Assembly (NCBI RefSeq): GCF_001668575.1
Contig: NZ_LZMD01000046.1
Span: 216,405 to 280,404, forward strand
DNA from: Mycobacterium sp. 1164985.4
GTDB lineage: Bacteria > Actinomycetota > Actinomycetes > Mycobacteriales > Mycobacteriaceae
Direction: 5' to 3'
DNA length: 64,000 nucleotides
Shown piece after piece: positions 1-10,468 of the stretch (within the stretch, counting starts at the first letter, position 1; every line of letters begins with the position of its first letter). The translations under genes were made by a program, and so were the position numbers. Under the pieces are notes generated by a model that worked only from the letters and a program-made list of their open reading frames with translations, did not search any database and was not told the DNA's origin.

Positions 1-867
1 GGTCGAGAAGTCCAGGATGCGATCGGTGTTCCCCGGCGGGTCGCCGATGAACATGTTGTCGAGCATCCGTTCGGTGACCGACGGCGTGCGCGAATAGCCG
101 ATGTAATAGGTGCCGAACTCGCCCTTGCCGATCTCGCCGAAGGGCATGTTGTGTCGGATGATCTTCAGTTCGTTGCCGTCGTCGTCCTCGATCACGTTGA
201 GCGCGACATGCGAATTGGCCGGTTTGACGGCGTCGTCGAGCTCGATGTCGTCGAGCTTGGTGCGGCCGATGACCCGCTCCTGCTCTTCCACCGACAGCGA
301 GTTCCACGCCGCCATGTTGTGCACGTACTTCTGCACGTGCACGTAGCAACCGCCCGCGAAAACGGGATCCTCGTCGGCAATCTGGGTGGCCGCGCGGGCG
401 AGCGGACCGTCCGGGTTCTCGGTACCGTCGACGAAACCCATCAGGTCACGGTTGTCGAAGAACTTGAAACCGTGAGTCTCGTCGACGATGGTGATCGCGC
501 CTTCCATGGCCTCGACCAGTTTGGTGGCCAGTTCGAAACACACGTCCATCGATTCGGCGCGGATGTGGAACAGCAGGTCGCCCTCGGTGGCCGGCGCGTG
601 GTGACGGTCGCCGCGAATCTCGACGAACGGATGCAGTTCGGCCGGCCGCGGACCGCTGAACAGCCGGTCCCAGACGTCCGAACCGATCGACGTCACCGCC
701 GACAGCCGCTTGGCCGGATCGCGGAATCCGATGGCCCGCACCAGCCCCGAGATGTCCGGAAGCGCATCGTGCACGGTCGCCTCCCCGCCGTCGACGATGG
801 TCGCCACCAGGAAGACCGCCGCAGGCGTCAACGGTTCGAGCACCGGTTGCGGTTGAATCTCGGGCAC
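1..867 (-). CDS. Dye-decolorizing (DyP-type) haem peroxidase, C-terminus off the window
   Basis: Reads leftwards from a GTG at 867 and is still open at base 1, giving 289 residues. Family members are about 335 aa, so roughly the last 45 are missing. The DyP signature GFVDGTENP lies near residues 144-152; its Asp (about 147) is the distal catalytic residue that activates peroxide at the haem. In mycobacteria this enzyme is known as cargo of an encapsulin nanocompartment, the targeting peptide being at its extreme C-terminus, and the encapsulin gene usually lies directly downstream. Both would fall left of this window and cannot be seen. It diverges from the aminopeptidase gene, with 50 bp between the starts. 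Confidence 0.93.
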   Translation of the reverse strand, partial: MPEIQPQPVLEPLTPAAVFLVATIVDGGEATVHDALPDISGLVRAIGFRDPAKRLSAVTSIGSDVWDRLFSGPRPAELHPFVEIRGDRHHAPATEGDLLFHIRAESMDVCFELATKLVEAMEGAITIVDETHGFKFFDNRDLMGFVDGTENPDGPLARAATQIADEDPVFAGGCYVHVQKYVHNMAAWNSLSVEEQERVIGRTKLDDIELDDAVKPANSHVALNVIEDDDGNELKIIRHNMPFGEIGKGEFGTYYIGYSRTPSVTERMLDNMFIGDPPGNTDRILDFST

Positions 868-917
868 AACAGGACCCTATCGCCAAACGATCTTGAATCA
901 CCCGCAAAGATGAAGAG

Positions 918-2177
918 ATGGCAGCTAGCCCCCAGAGCCTGTGCGAGTTCATCGACGCGTCCCCGTCGCCATACCACGCCTGCGAAACGGCGGCGGCCCG
1001 CCTGCGCGACGCGGGTTTTCGCGAGCTCGCCGAAGCCGACACATGGCCCACCCACGGCGACTTCTTCGTCCTGCGAGCCGGATCGCTGATCGCCTGGCGG
1101 ACGAAACCGGCCAGACGAAACGCGTCGTTCCGCATCGTCGGCGCCCACACCGACAGCCCGAACCTGCGCGTCAAACAGTACCCCGACCGGTTCGTCTCGG
1201 GATGGCGCGTCGTCGCGCTCGCGCCGTACGGCGGTGCGTGGCTGAACTCGTGGCTGGACCGCGACCTCGGCATCAGCGGGCGGCTGTCGGTGCTCACCGG
1301 CAGCGGGTTGGAGCATCGGCTCATCCGCATCGACGAACCGATCCTGCGGGTGCCGCAGCTGGCCATCCACCTCGCCGAGGACCGCAAGGCCGTCGAGCTC
1401 AATCCGCAGCGCCACGTCAACGCGGTGTGGGGTGCGGGCAGCGGACCCCGCTCCTTCTCCGCCTTCGTCGCCGAGCGTGCCGGGGTGGCCACCGACGACG
1501 TGCTGGGCGCCGATCTGATGACACACGATCTGACACCGTCGCGGCTCGTCGGCGCTGACGGCGACCTGGTCAGCGCGCCACGGTTGGACAACCAGGCGAC
1601 CTGCTACGCCGGGCTGGAAGCGTTCCTGGCGGCCGACCCCGGCGCGCACACACCGGTGCTGGTCCTGTTCGACCACGAAGAGGTCGGCTCACAGTCCGAT
1701 CATGGCGCCCAGTCCGATCTGCTGTTGACCGTCCTCGAGCGCATCACGCTCAGCGAGGGCGGCGGCCGCGAGGACTTCCTGCGTCGGCTGCCCGGCTCCA
1801 TGGTGGCGTCCGGCGACATGGCCCATGCCACGCATCCGAACTACCCGGACCGTCACGAGCCGGGGCACCTCATCGAGGTCAACGCCGGTCCGGTGCTCAA
1901 GGTGCAGCCGAACCTGCGGTACGCCACCGACGGACGCACCGCAGCCGCGTTCGCGTTGGCGTGCGCGCAGGCCGGGGTCCCGTTGCAGCGCTACGAACAC
2001 CGCGCCGATCTGCCGTGCGGGTCGACGGTCGGACCGATGACGGCGGCCCGCACCGGAATCCCGACCGTCGACGTGGGCGCACCGCAGCTGGCCATGCATT
2101 CGGCGCGCGAGGTGATGGGCGCCGAGGACGTCGTCGCTTACGCCGCGGCGTTGGCGGCGTTCCTGTCGCCGCGCTGA
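918..2177 (+). CDS. pepC: M18 family aminopeptidase (Rv0800/PepC type)
   Basis: A 419-residue zinc-dependent cytosolic aminopeptidase that removes N-terminal residues from peptides; the family normally runs 420-435 aa, so it is full length. Metal and catalytic motifs are visible: GAHTDSP around residue 75 (metal His and catalytic Asp), FDHEEVGS around residue 250 (Glu pair), and His-rich C-terminal segments including AMHSAREV. No strong Shine-Dalgarno precedes the ATG. It lies divergently beside the DyP peroxidase gene, as in M. tuberculosis, and is followed 15 bp later by the VOC gene. Confidence 0.93.
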   Translation: MAASPQSLCEFIDASPSPYHACETAAARLRDAGFRELAEADTWPTHGDFFVLRAGSLIAWRTKPARRNASFRIVGAHTDSPNLRVKQYPDRFVSGWRVVALAPYGGAWLNSWLDRDLGISGRLSVLTGSGLEHRLIRIDEPILRVPQLAIHLAEDRKAVELNPQRHVNAVWGAGSGPRSFSAFVAERAGVATDDVLGADLMTHDLTPSRLVGADGDLVSAPRLDNQATCYAGLEAFLAADPGAHTPVLVLFDHEEVGSQSDHGAQSDLLLTVLERITLSEGGGREDFLRRLPGSMVASGDMAHATHPNYPDRHEPGHLIEVNAGPVLKVQPNLRYATDGRTAAAFALACAQAGVPLQRYEHRADLPCGSTVGPMTAARTGIPTVDVGAPQLAMHSAREVMGAEDVVAYAAALAAFLSPR

Positions 2178-2179
2178 TC

Positions 2180-2185
2180 TAGGGT
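2180..2185 (+). promoter_or_regulatory. -10 element (TAGGGT) for a leaderless VOC transcript
   Basis: TAGGGT lies exactly 7 nt before the ATG at 2193, and no Shine-Dalgarno is present. In mycobacteria a TANNNT hexamer 6-8 nt before a start codon places the transcription start on the codon itself. Confidence 0.5.
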
Positions 2186-2192
2186 CGGCGCC

Positions 2193-2549
2193 ATGACCCT
2201 CGCCATGGTGAACGTCACCTTCGACAGCACCGACCCCGACCGGCTCGCCGAGTGGTGGGCCCGCGCCCTTGGTGGGCAGGTAAACCCGTTGGCACCAGGA
2301 TTTTTCGTCACCGTCTCCCGTCCCGACGGCGGTCCCGGTCTCGGCTTCCAGAAGGTCGACGACCCAACGCCGGGCAAGAACCGCGTCCACCTCGACTTCG
2401 GCTCCACCGACGCCGAGGCCGAGGTCAAGCGGCTGGTCGAACTCGGCGCCACCGAAACGGGACGGCACAGCATGGGCGAGTTCGGCTGGGTGGTGCTCGC
2501 CGACCCGGACGGCAACGCATTCTGCATCGGTTCCGCCGACCATCCCTGA
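2193..2549 (+). CDS. VOC (glyoxalase-like) domain protein, Rv0801 type
   Basis: A 118-residue single glyoxalase-fold protein: beta-alpha-beta-beta-beta modules starting NVTFDSTDPDRLAEWWARAL and ending VVLADPDGNAFCIG, the standard end of a glyoxalase-like domain. The substrate is unknown; members bind small ligands or metals and many are not lyases. Likely transcribed leaderless from the TAGGGT element 7 nt upstream. It sits between pepC and the antiporter gene, matching Rv0801 in position, size and sequence pattern. Confidence 0.85.
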   Translation: MTLAMVNVTFDSTDPDRLAEWWARALGGQVNPLAPGFFVTVSRPDGGPGLGFQKVDDPTPGKNRVHLDFGSTDAEAEVKRLVELGATETGRHSMGEFGWVVLADPDGNAFCIGSADHP

Positions 2550-2603
2550 CCGATCCGGTCCGTCGCCGGGTAGCGATACCGAACCGCTGGAAAGATCGCC
2601 CGC

Positions 2604-3812
2604 GTGCTGCTCTCACTGATCGCCGTCTCGGCGGTGCTGGCCGCGTGGGCGCTGGGTGCCAAGCGCCTCGAGCAATGGCGGCTGACTGCGCCGATGGTCC
2701 TGGTGCTCGCGGGCATCGCGGTCGGCTTCACCACCAGCGACGGGCTCGCCGATTCGCTGAACACCGAGGTGGCTCAGCACACCGCCGAAATCATCTTGGC
2801 GATCCTGCTTTTCGTCGACGCGACCGACATCCGCGGCGGCCTGTTCGGCAGGGACCCGCGCGCCGCGATGCGGCTGCTGTTCATCGCGCTGCCGCTGAGT
2901 TTGGCCGCTGCGCTCGTCCTGGGCCTGTGGTTGCTGCCCGAACTGCCTTGGGCGGTGCTGCTGGTCCTCGCGTGTGTGGTGGTGCCGACGGACTTCGCGC
3001 CCGCGGCGTCGATTCTGCGCGACGAGCGGGTGCCCGAACGGGTGCGCGATGTGCTCAACGTCGAAGCCGGCTACAACGACGGCATCATCTCGCCGCTGTT
3101 CATCTTCGCCCTCGCCGTGGTGGGGGACCGGTCGCACGCCTCGACGCCCATGGAGGCGTTGGCGTCGGCCCTGCCCCAGGCGATCAAGGCCATCCTCGTG
3201 GGCGTTGCCGTCGGCGCCGCGCTGGCCCTACTCACCAACCTCGCCGAACGCCACGGCGCGATGACCGACCGCAGCAAGCGGCTGATTCTGGTCGCCGCAC
3301 CGATGCTCGCCTTCGGGCTGAGCCTGGCCGTGGACGGCAACGGATTCGTCGCCGCGTTCGTCTGCGGTATCGCGTTCCACTACTTGCGGCGGTCGCCGGC
3401 ACTGCAGGCCGAACTGGCCTTGGTCGACGACATCGGATACCTGCTCACCATCGTGATGTGGTTCGTCGTCGGCGCCACCGCGGTGCTGGCGCTCACGCTG
3501 GGCATCAGCTGGTCGTTGGTGCTGTACTGCTTGCTGGCGTTGACGGTCGTGCGGCTGGTGCCGGTCGTGATCGCGCTGTTCGGCTCGCCGTTCACCTGGC
3601 CGGAGCGGCTGCTGGTGGGCTGGCTCGGCCCGCGCGGCACCACTTCGATCGTGTTCGGTCTGCTGGCGTTCAACGTGCTGCTCGGCGAGGCGGAACGGGA
3701 AGTGCTGATGGCCGTCGTCGTCGTCGTCCTCGGCAGCGTCGTGCTGCACGGCGCCACCGCACCCGCCGCCGCCCACGCGTTTCGCAGGTCACAACCTAGA
3801 ATGGCCTCGTGA
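2604..3812 (+). CDS. Cation:proton antiporter, CPA1 type
   Basis: A 402-residue integral membrane protein with about 11-12 hydrophobic segments from the first residues ([18 protein letters not shown]) to the C-terminus. Segments such as [14 protein letters not shown] and [18 protein letters not shown] resemble the ion-binding and RGT/S motifs of Na+(K+)/H+ exchangers. It would exchange monovalent cations for protons across the plasma membrane; the actual ion cannot be told. Start is GTG. The stop TGA at 3810-3812 overlaps the purL GTG (GTGA). In M. tuberculosis an acetyltransferase gene (Rv0802c) occupies this place as I recall, so this looks like a lineage-specific neighbour of purL. Confidence 0.85.
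   Translation: MLLSLIAVSAVLAAWALGAKRLEQWRLTAPMVLVLAGIAVGFTTSDGLADSLNTEVAQHTAEIILAILLFVDATDIRGGLFGRDPRAAMRLLFIALPLSLAAALVLGLWLLPELPWAVLLVLACVVVPTDFAPAASILRDERVPERVRDVLNVEAGYNDGIISPLFIFALAVVGDRSHASTPMEALASALPQAIKAILVGVAVGAALALLTNLAERHGAMTDRSKRLILVAAPMLAFGLSLAVDGNGFVAAFVCGIAFHYLRRSPALQAELALVDDIGYLLTIVMWFVVGATAVLALTLGISWSLVLYCLLALTVVRLVPVVIALFGSPFTWPERLLVGWLGPRGTTSIVFGLLAFNVLLGEAEREVLMAVVVVVLGSVVLHGATAPAAAHAFRRSQPRMAS
3797..3802 (+). promoter_or_regulatory. -10 element (TAGAAT) for purL
   Basis: A near-perfect extended TANNNT hexamer inside the last codons of the antiporter gene, 6 nt before the purL GTG. It suggests that purL has its own leaderless transcript in addition to any read-through from the antiporter gene. 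Confidence 0.5.
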
Positions 3813-6106
3813 CGTCGGAGCTAACCCACACCCTCGACACCGTCGACAGAGCCGCCGCCACTCCCGACCACCCCCAGCCGTTCCGCGAACTCGGCCTCAA
3901 GGACGACGAGTACCAGCGGATCCGCGAGATCCTGGGTCGCAGGCCCACCGACGCCGAACTGGCGATGTACTCGGTGATGTGGAGTGAGCACTGCTCGTAC
4001 AAGTCGTCGAAGGTGCACTTGCGGTACTTCGGCGAGACCACCACCGAGGCGATGCGCAAGACGATGCTGGCCGGCATCGGAGAGAACGCCGGCGTGGTCG
4101 ACATCGGTGACGGTTGGGCCGCCACCTTCAAGGTCGAGTCGCACAACCACCCGTCCTACATCGAGCCCTACCAGGGGGCCGCGACCGGCGTCGGCGGCAT
4201 CGTGCGCGACATCATGGCCATGGGGGCGCGCCCGGTGGCGGTGATGGACCAGTTGCGGTTCGGTGCGGCCGACGCGCCCGACACCCGCCGAGTCGTCGAC
4301 GGGGTGGTGCGCGGAATCGGCGGCTACGGCAATTCCCTGGGGCTGCCGAACATCGGCGGCGAGACCGTGTTCGACGCGTCCTACGGCGGCAACCCGTTGG
4401 TCAACGCGCTCTGCGTCGGGGTGCTACGCAAGGAGGATCTGCACCTGGCGTTCGCCTCCGGCACCGGTAACAAGATCATCCTGTTCGGCGCGCGCACCGG
4501 TCTGGATGGCATCGGCGGCGTGAGCGTGCTGGCCAGCGAGACGTTCGGCGGCGACGAGGGCGGCTCGGCCGGCCGCAAGAAGCTGCCCAGCGTCCAGGTG
4601 GGTGACCCGTTCATGGAGAAGGTGCTCATCGAGTGCTGCCTGGAGCTGTACGCCGCCGACCTGGTCGTCGGCATCCAAGACCTCGGTGGAGCCGGACTCT
4701 CCTGTGCCACATCGGAACTCGCGTCCGCTGGCGACGGCGGCATGCGCATCGAGCTGAACGCCGTCCCGTTGCGGGCGGCGAACATGACACCCGCCGAGAT
4801 CCTATCGAGCGAGTCGCAGGAGCGCATGTGCGCGGTCGTCACGCCCGAAAACGTCGAGAAGTTCATGGCCGTCTGCCGCAAGTGGGAGGTGCTGGCCACG
4901 GTCATCGGCGAGGTGACCGACGGCGACCGGCTCCAGATCACCTGGCACGGCGAGACGGTCGTCGACGTGCCGCCGCGCACCGTCGCCCATGAGGGTCCGG
5001 TCTACGAGCGTCCGGTGCAGCGGCCCGAGACGCAGGATGCGCTCAACGCCGACACCTCCGCCAAGTTGCCGCGGCCGTCGACGGGCGACGAGCTCAAATC
5101 CACTTTGCTTGCGCTGCTTGGCAGTCCGCACCTGTGCAGTCGCGCGTTCATCACCGAGCAGTATGACCGCTATGTGCGCGGCAACACCGTGCTGGCCGAG
5201 GACGCCGACGGCGGCCTGCTGCGGGTGGACGAGGCCACCGGCCGCGGTATCGCGATCTCGACCGACGCGTCGGGTCGCTACACCGCGCTCGACCCGTACA
5301 CCGGGGCACAGTTGGCTCTGGCCGAGGCGTATCGCAACGTCGCGGTCACCGGAGCCACACCGGTCGCGGTGACGAACTGCCTGAACTTCGGCTCACCGGA
5401 GGACCCCGGCGTGATGTGGCAGTTCAGCCAGGCCGTGCGTGGGCTGGCCGACGGCGCTGCGGCACTGGGCATTCCGGTCACCGGCGGCAACGTGAGCTTC
5501 TACAACCAGACCGGCACCACCGCGATCCTGCCGACCCCGGTCGTCGGCGTGCTCGGTGTGATCGACGACGTCAGACGGCGCATTCCGACCGGATTCGGCG
5601 ACGAGCCCGGTGAGACGTTGATGCTGCTGGGCGAGACCGGCGACGAACTGGACGGATCGATCTGGGCCCAGGTCACCGCCGACCACCTGGGCGGGGTACC
5701 GCCGAGGGTGGACCTGGCGCGCGAGAAGTTGCTCGCCGAGGTGCTGACCGCCGCATCGCGCGACGGCCTGGTCTCCGCCGCGCACGACCTGTCCGAGGGC
5801 GGGCTGATCCAGGCCGTGGTCGAGGCCGCGCTGCGCGGCGAAACCGGTTGCCGCATCGTGCTTCCCGAGGGTCTAGATCCTTTCGTCGCGCTGTTCTCCG
5901 AGTCGGCGGGCCGGGTGCTCGTCGCGGTGCCGCGCACCGAGGAGAGCCGCTTCCGCGCGATGTGCGAGGCCCGCGGCCTGCCCGCTACCCGCATCGGCGT
6001 GGTGGACCAGGCCAGCAACGCAGTCGAGGTCCAGGGCCTGTTCACCGTCACTTTGGAGGACCTGCGCAGCATGTCGGAAAGCGTGCTGCCCGGGTTGTTC
6101 GGGTGA
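3809..6106 (+). CDS. purL: Phosphoribosylformylglycinamidine synthase subunit PurL
   Basis: A 765-residue small-type PurL, which converts FGAR to FGAM using ATP and ammonia supplied by PurQ, with PurS as third partner; step 4 of purine synthesis in the cytosol. Hallmarks include [15 protein letters not shown] near the N-terminus, [22 protein letters not shown] (substrate and ATP loop), [10 protein letters not shown] and HDLSEGGL near the end of the second half. Length is typical for the bacterial split enzyme. The GTG start overlaps the antiporter stop, and the stop overlaps the next gene's GTG, so it lies within a tightly coupled chain. purQ and purS are not in this window. Confidence 0.97.
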   Translation: MTSELTHTLDTVDRAAATPDHPQPFRELGLKDDEYQRIREILGRRPTDAELAMYSVMWSEHCSYKSSKVHLRYFGETTTEAMRKTMLAGIGENAGVVDIGDGWAATFKVESHNHPSYIEPYQGAATGVGGIVRDIMAMGARPVAVMDQLRFGAADAPDTRRVVDGVVRGIGGYGNSLGLPNIGGETVFDASYGGNPLVNALCVGVLRKEDLHLAFASGTGNKIILFGARTGLDGIGGVSVLASETFGGDEGGSAGRKKLPSVQVGDPFMEKVLIECCLELYAADLVVGIQDLGGAGLSCATSELASAGDGGMRIELNAVPLRAANMTPAEILSSESQERMCAVVTPENVEKFMAVCRKWEVLATVIGEVTDGDRLQITWHGETVVDVPPRTVAHEGPVYERPVQRPETQDALNADTSAKLPRPSTGDELKSTLLALLGSPHLCSRAFITEQYDRYVRGNTVLAEDADGGLLRVDEATGRGIAISTDASGRYTALDPYTGAQLALAEAYRNVAVTGATPVAVTNCLNFGSPEDPGVMWQFSQAVRGLADGAAALGIPVTGGNVSFYNQTGTTAILPTPVVGVLGVIDDVRRRIPTGFGDEPGETLMLLGETGDELDGSIWAQVTADHLGGVPPRVDLAREKLLAEVLTAASRDGLVSAAHDLSEGGLIQAVVEAALRGETGCRIVLPEGLDPFVALFSESAGRVLVAVPRTEESRFRAMCEARGLPATRIGVVDQASNAVEVQGLFTVTLEDLRSMSESVLPGLFG

Positions 6107-7827
6107 GTGAGCCGACCCGACAACGACACCCCCTCTACGTCTGGGCGTGGAGCCTGGTCCGCCTCGACTTCGTCGGAATCGCGTTCAGTGCGCTGCTCTT
6201 CTGCCTGTCACTGACCCCGTCCCTGCTGCCGCGCGACTGGCTGTTCGCCGGGCTCATCGGCGGCATCAACGCCGCCATCGGCTACGGCATCGGCGTTTTC
6301 GTCGCAAAGATGTTGCGCCGCTTCGTGTTGCGGCGCCGTGCCTGGTGGCCGCCGTCGAGGCGCGTGCTGTGGACGGCCGAGGCCGTGACGGTGCTGCTCG
6401 CGCTCACGGCGTGCGTTCTGATGGTGATCCCCGCCGCGGCGTGGCAGCGCCAGGTATCGGCGGTGATGGGGCTGGAGGGCCCCACCACGCTCGGGTATCT
6501 GCGCACGCTGGTGCTCGCGGCGTTCGTCGGCGCTGTCTGTGTGGCCACCGCGCGAGTGCTGCTCGACATCATCAAGACGATGGCCCGGTACTTCATCCGG
6601 CGGTGGCACCTGCACGACGAGGTGGCGTTGTTCATCGGCACTGCGATCGTCGTGGTGCTCGCCATCACGCTGATCAACGGTGTCCTGGTCCGCGGTTTCC
6701 TCGCCGGTGCCAACCGGGTGTTCCAGCCGCAGAACACCACGACCAGGGCCGGTATCGTTCAACCGCTTGAGCCCGAAAGGTCAGGTAGCCCAGAGTCGTT
6801 CGCGGCGTGGGACACCCTTGGCTATCAAGGCCGCAATTTCGTCGCGACCGGTCCGCACGCCGACGAGCTCACCGAAATCAACGGCGCGCCCGCCAGGGAA
6901 CCGATCCGGGTGTACGTCGGACTGCAGACCGCCGATACCGACGAGCAGCGAATGGCGGTGCTGCTCAGCGAACTCGAGCGCACCGGCGCCTTCGAACGCA
7001 AACTGCTGGTGATCATCCCCACCACCGGCACCGGCTGGGTCAACCCCGTGGCGGCCCGGTCGCTGGAGATGATGTACAACGGCGACACCGCGCTGGTCGC
7101 TTCGCAGTACTCGTTTTTGCCGAGCTGGATCTCGTTCCTGGGCGACCAGCAGAAGTCGATGGAATCCGGGCGGATGATGATCGACGCGGTTCACCAACGC
7201 TGGGAACGACTTCCGGAGGACCGACGGCCCAAACTCGTGTTGTACGGGGAGAGCCTGGGCTCGATGGCCGGCCAGGGCGCCTTCGAGTGGCTGCCCGACA
7301 TCTCCCGGATGGGCTTCTCGTCGGTGCTGTGGGTGGGCCCGCCGAACGCCAGCCCGCTGTGGAGGGCCATCACCGAACGCCGCGATCCTGGAACCCCGGA
7401 AGTCGAACCGCGCTACGACAACGGTCGCACCGTGCGCTTCTCCCAAGGCACCGATCCGCGCGAGATCGCGAAGGTGACCGCGAAGCCATGGGAGGGCACG
7501 CGCGTGCTGTTCATGCAGCACCCGTCCGATCCGATCGTGTGGTGGTCGCCCGACCTCCTGTTCACCCGGCCGGACTGGCTACGCGAACCGCCCGGGCGCG
7601 ACCGCACCGCGTCGATGAGGTGGTACCCGATCGTCACGTTCGGACAAGTGGCCGCCGATATGACGAACGCGAGCTCGGTGCCGGACGGGCACGGCCACAA
7701 CTACGGCGATCTGGTCCTCGACGGGTGGGCCGCCGTCGCACCTCCACAGGGCTGGACGCACGAGGACACCGAGCGGATCCGCACTGCACTGACCAAGACT
7801 CAGTCCGAGGACGGGCCCGAATACTGA
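6103..7827 (+). CDS. Membrane alpha/beta-hydrolase (Abhydrolase_9 type)
   Basis: 574 residues. The first 200 hold about five hydrophobic segments (for example [22 protein letters not shown]), then follows a hydrolase domain with the nucleophile elbow GESLGS near residue 382 and a late His (HGHNYGDLV) fitting the triad. This combination matches the two-part family of membrane-anchored alpha/beta hydrolases found in actinobacteria (PF15420 plus PF10081 as I recall); the substrate is unknown, lipid esters being a guess. The GTG at 6103 overlaps the purL stop as GTGA, which fixes the start even though the frame is open further upstream. The stop overlaps the next ATG by one base. Confidence 0.85.
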   Translation: MSEPTRQRHPLYVWAWSLVRLDFVGIAFSALLFCLSLTPSLLPRDWLFAGLIGGINAAIGYGIGVFVAKMLRRFVLRRRAWWPPSRRVLWTAEAVTVLLALTACVLMVIPAAAWQRQVSAVMGLEGPTTLGYLRTLVLAAFVGAVCVATARVLLDIIKTMARYFIRRWHLHDEVALFIGTAIVVVLAITLINGVLVRGFLAGANRVFQPQNTTTRAGIVQPLEPERSGSPESFAAWDTLGYQGRNFVATGPHADELTEINGAPAREPIRVYVGLQTADTDEQRMAVLLSELERTGAFERKLLVIIPTTGTGWVNPVAARSLEMMYNGDTALVASQYSFLPSWISFLGDQQKSMESGRMMIDAVHQRWERLPEDRRPKLVLYGESLGSMAGQGAFEWLPDISRMGFSSVLWVGPPNASPLWRAITERRDPGTPEVEPRYDNGRTVRFSQGTDPREIAKVTAKPWEGTRVLFMQHPSDPIVWWSPDLLFTRPDWLREPPGRDRTASMRWYPIVTFGQVAADMTNASSVPDGHGHNYGDLVLDGWAAVAPPQGWTHEDTERIRTALTKTQSEDGPEY

Positions 7828-8450
7828 TGGCCTGGCCGAGGTTTCGCGCCGTCGCCATCGCGGCCGCCCTGGTCGCGTGGAGTTCCGTCGCGCCGCGCGT
7901 GCGGTTCCACCCGGTGTGGAACGCCGCCCTGGGGGCCGTCCTCTACGCGCTCGTGCGTCCCCCGCTGGGGCTGCGACCTCCGGCCCTGTGGTCCGGCTTG
8001 CGCTACGGCCTCGCCGCTGCGGCTCCGATCGCGCTCGGAGTGGCCGTCGCGACGGCGATCCCGCCGGTACGACAGGGAATGGCCGCGCGTGACCTGCCCG
8101 ACCATCCCCTGCGATGGATGGCGTGCGACATCCCGATCGGCACCGTCTGGCCCGAAGAGGTCGCCTACCGGGCGTTGTTGGGTCACGCCGCCGAGTCCGC
8201 GTTCCCGCCCGTCGGCGGACGGCTGCTGCAGTCGGTGGCGTTCGGCTTGTGGCACATCATGGACGCCCGCATCACCCGCAACCCGGTATTGGGCACGGTC
8301 GTGTTCACCGGTGTCGCAGGATGGATGTTCGGGTGGCTGCACGCGCGGTCGGGCAGCGTGATCGCACCGATGTTGGCGCACCTGGCCGCCAACGAAGCCG
8401 CGGCATTGGCGGCCCTGACCGTTCAGCGGCGCATAGAGTCCCAAGCATGA
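7827..8450 (+). CDS. CPBP-family intramembrane metalloprotease (Rv0804 type)
   Basis: 207 residues, mostly hydrophobic, with the three CPBP/Rce1-like motifs: [10 protein letters not shown] near residue 110 (EExxxR), FGLWH near residue 138 (FxxxH), and a late [10 protein letters not shown]. Such proteins are multi-pass membrane proteins, some of them proteases; no substrate is known here. The ATG shares one base with the previous stop (TGATG), and the gene ends ATGA into the SDR gene, so it is translated as part of the purL-linked chain. Conserved beside purL in mycobacteria. Confidence 0.85.
   Translation: MAWPRFRAVAIAAALVAWSSVAPRVRFHPVWNAALGAVLYALVRPPLGLRPPALWSGLRYGLAAAAPIALGVAVATAIPPVRQGMAARDLPDHPLRWMACDIPIGTVWPEEVAYRALLGHAAESAFPPVGGRLLQSVAFGLWHIMDARITRNPVLGTVVFTGVAGWMFGWLHARSGSVIAPMLAHLAANEAAALAALTVQRRIESQA
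8434..8439 (+). promoter_or_regulatory. -10 element (TAGAGT) for the SDR gene
   Basis: TAGAGT lies 7 nt before the ATG at 8447, inside the end of the CPBP gene, with no Shine-Dalgarno; consistent with an internal leaderless promoter. Confidence 0.4.
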
Positions 8451-9238
8451 GCACATCCGGACGCGCCCATTCGCGAACTTTCGTCGTGACCGGTGCGGCA
8501 TCGGGCATCGGCATGGCCACCGTGCAGCGGTTGCTGGCCGAGGGCGGCACCGTGATCGGTGCGGACGTGGCCGAGCCGCACGAGAACCCCGGCGACGGTT
8601 TCGAGTTCATCCGTACCGACGTCACCGACGAGGCCGCAGTGGGTTCGTTGTTCGCCGTCGTGGGTGGGCGCCTCGACGGTGTCGTACACGCTGCGGGGGT
8701 GGCGGGCGGCGGGCCGGTACACCTGCTCGACCGCGCCGAGTGGGACCGCGTCATCGGGGTCAACCTCACCGGGACGTTCCTGGTGGCCAAGGCCGCGCTG
8801 GCCAAGATGATCGAGCAGCCGCGGGTGGACGGTGAACGCGGGTCGATCGTCACCCTGGCCAGCATCGAGGGGCTGGAGGGCACGGCAGGAGGCAGCAGTT
8901 ACAACGCGGCGAAGGGCGGCGTCGTGCTACTGACCAAGAACATCGCACTCGATTACGGTCCCAGCGGTATCCGGGCGAACGCCATCTGCCCCGGCTTCGT
9001 CGACACCCCGATGCTGCACAGCGTGATGGGTCTCGAGGGCATGGAAGGGCCGCTGCAGTCGATCACCGAGGAGCATGCGCTGCAGCGCCGCGGCAGGCCC
9101 GACGAGATCGCCTCGGTGGCAGCATTTCTCGTATCACCCGATGCGTCGTTCGTGACCGGCCAGGCGATCGCGGTCGACGGCGGCTACACCGCCGGACGCG
9201 ACCACGGCGTGGTGAAGCTGTTCGGCTTCCCTGACTGA
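8447..9238 (+). CDS. Short-chain dehydrogenase/reductase
   Basis: 263 residues of classical SDR type: cofactor loop TGAASGIG near residue 15, HAAGVAGGG in place of the usual NNAG, catalytic Ser in LASIEG and YNAAKGG (Tyr-x-x-x-Lys), then PGFVDTPM and a C-terminal [13 protein letters not shown]. It is an NAD(P)-dependent oxidoreductase of unknown substrate. The ATG overlaps the upstream stop (ATGA), ending the chain that begins with the antiporter gene. The HAAG variation still keeps the Gly and is common in this family. Confidence 0.9.
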   Translation: MSTSGRAHSRTFVVTGAASGIGMATVQRLLAEGGTVIGADVAEPHENPGDGFEFIRTDVTDEAAVGSLFAVVGGRLDGVVHAAGVAGGGPVHLLDRAEWDRVIGVNLTGTFLVAKAALAKMIEQPRVDGERGSIVTLASIEGLEGTAGGSSYNAAKGGVVLLTKNIALDYGPSGIRANAICPGFVDTPMLHSVMGLEGMEGPLQSITEEHALQRRGRPDEIASVAAFLVSPDASFVTGQAIAVDGGYTAGRDHGVVKLFGFPD

Positions 9239-9243
9239 GGTGC

Positions 9244-10452
9244 TCACGGGTTGATCGTGAGCTCGCCGATCTGGCGGCCCCACACGTACTCGATGAACAG
9301 CGGCTGGCCGAATTCGAGGTGGTTGTACGGGGCGATGCTGGCGCCGGTGTCCATCACCAGATACGGCGCCGGATACAGGTCGCGGGTGATGTCCTGCCAG
9401 CACCCCGGTCGGCCCTCCGGCCCACCCGTCGCGTTGACCCGCGGCAGGTTGTCGGGGTAGATGTACGGATTGCCTGCGCCGGCCAGGATGCCGCCACCGC
9501 CGGTCAGCGAGAATCCGTTGCCCCCCAGGGTTTTCGCGACTTTGGGCTGCACCTCGGCGTACTTGCGGATCGAGCAGAGGATCGCGGGGCTGTGGTAGTC
9601 GAGAAGTTCCGAGGTCGGCACCAGGTCGGCGGCGCCGCGCACGAGGTACGGTCCGGCGCGTTCGAAGGTATCGGCCGCCTCGTCGGCGAAGCCGAGCGCC
9701 GCGATCAGGGCGGCGTCGAGTTCGGCCTGGTGTTCGTTCAACGTGCGCGCCGACGTCACCGCGTCGCGCAAGCCGTCGAACAGGTCGCCAGAGGCCTCGG
9801 CGTACATCTCGGCGAGATCGGCCAACAGGCGGGTGTCGGTGCGAAGCGGCTGCATGCGCGGGTTGAGATCGTCGAGGATCCGGTTGCCGTTGATGAGCGA
9901 CTCGCCGAAGGCGTCGCCACCCACGCCGTTGAGCGCCGCCGCCGTCGCCGCCAACGTCTGGTTCAACTTGATCGGGTCCACCTTCTCGGCGAGCGCGATC
10001 ACCGTCTCGAACACGGTGTTGAACTCCGTCGTCACCGCCGATACCTCGATGACATCACCCGGCGAGATATGATGGGGGGAAGCGTCTTTGGGTGACTCGA
10101 GCGAGATGTACTTGTTGCCGAACACCGTGGTGGCCCGAATCTCGGCCGTCACGTTCGCCGGAATGCGTTCCAGGTAGCGCGGATTGACGTCCAACGACAG
10201 CTGCGCCCGCTGACCGTCGGTGGTGTCGACGTGGGTGATTGCGCCGACGCGCCCGATCTCGACGCCGTTGTAGGTCACCTTCGCTCCCCGCTCGACGACG
10301 AGGCCTGCGCGAGGTGAAAGCAACAGCAGCTGCGTCTTACGGCTCAGGTCACCGCGGAACTGAAGGTAGAGAAGCGTCGCCGCCACCGTGGCGACGACCA
10401 GCAGCACCGCACCGGCCACCTTGTACGGCGGCTTGTTGCGGTCGACAAACAC
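9244..10452 (-). CDS. Orphan MCE-family (MlaD domain) protein
   Basis: About 402 residues: an N-terminal membrane anchor (VAGAVLLVVATVAATLLYLQF), an MlaD/MCE beta-barrel domain (SPRAGLVVERGAKVTYNGVEIGRVG), a helical needle region, and a MceA-like C-terminus with YIYPDNLPRVNATGGP. MCE proteins form lipid-transport tubes across the periplasm, normally six different subunits plus YrbE permeases; this one stands alone. The C-terminus closely resembles that of MceA in the operon at 50.9 kb (PYRYPDHLPRVNAKGGPGG). The frame is open to GTGs at 10476 and 10479, but those would overlap the divergent gene; I prefer the GTG at 10452. Start uncertain. Confidence 0.85.
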   Translation of the reverse strand: MFVDRNKPPYKVAGAVLLVVATVAATLLYLQFRGDLSRKTQLLLLSPRAGLVVERGAKVTYNGVEIGRVGAITHVDTTDGQRAQLSLDVNPRYLERIPANVTAEIRATTVFGNKYISLESPKDASPHHISPGDVIEVSAVTTEFNTVFETVIALAEKVDPIKLNQTLAATAAALNGVGGDAFGESLINGNRILDDLNPRMQPLRTDTRLLADLAEMYAEASGDLFDGLRDAVTSARTLNEHQAELDAALIAALGFADEAADTFERAGPYLVRGAADLVPTSELLDYHSPAILCSIRKYAEVQPKVAKTLGGNGFSLTGGGGILAGAGNPYIYPDNLPRVNATGGPEGRPGCWQDITRDLYPAPYLVMDTGASIAPYNHLEFGQPLFIEYVWGRQIGELTINP

Positions 10453-10468
10453 TTTGAGACAGTAGATT

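Noticed and set aside
2252..3799. Open frame of 515 codons on the plus strand through the VOC and antiporter genes
   Set aside because: Out of frame with both supported genes and extremely Arg-rich.
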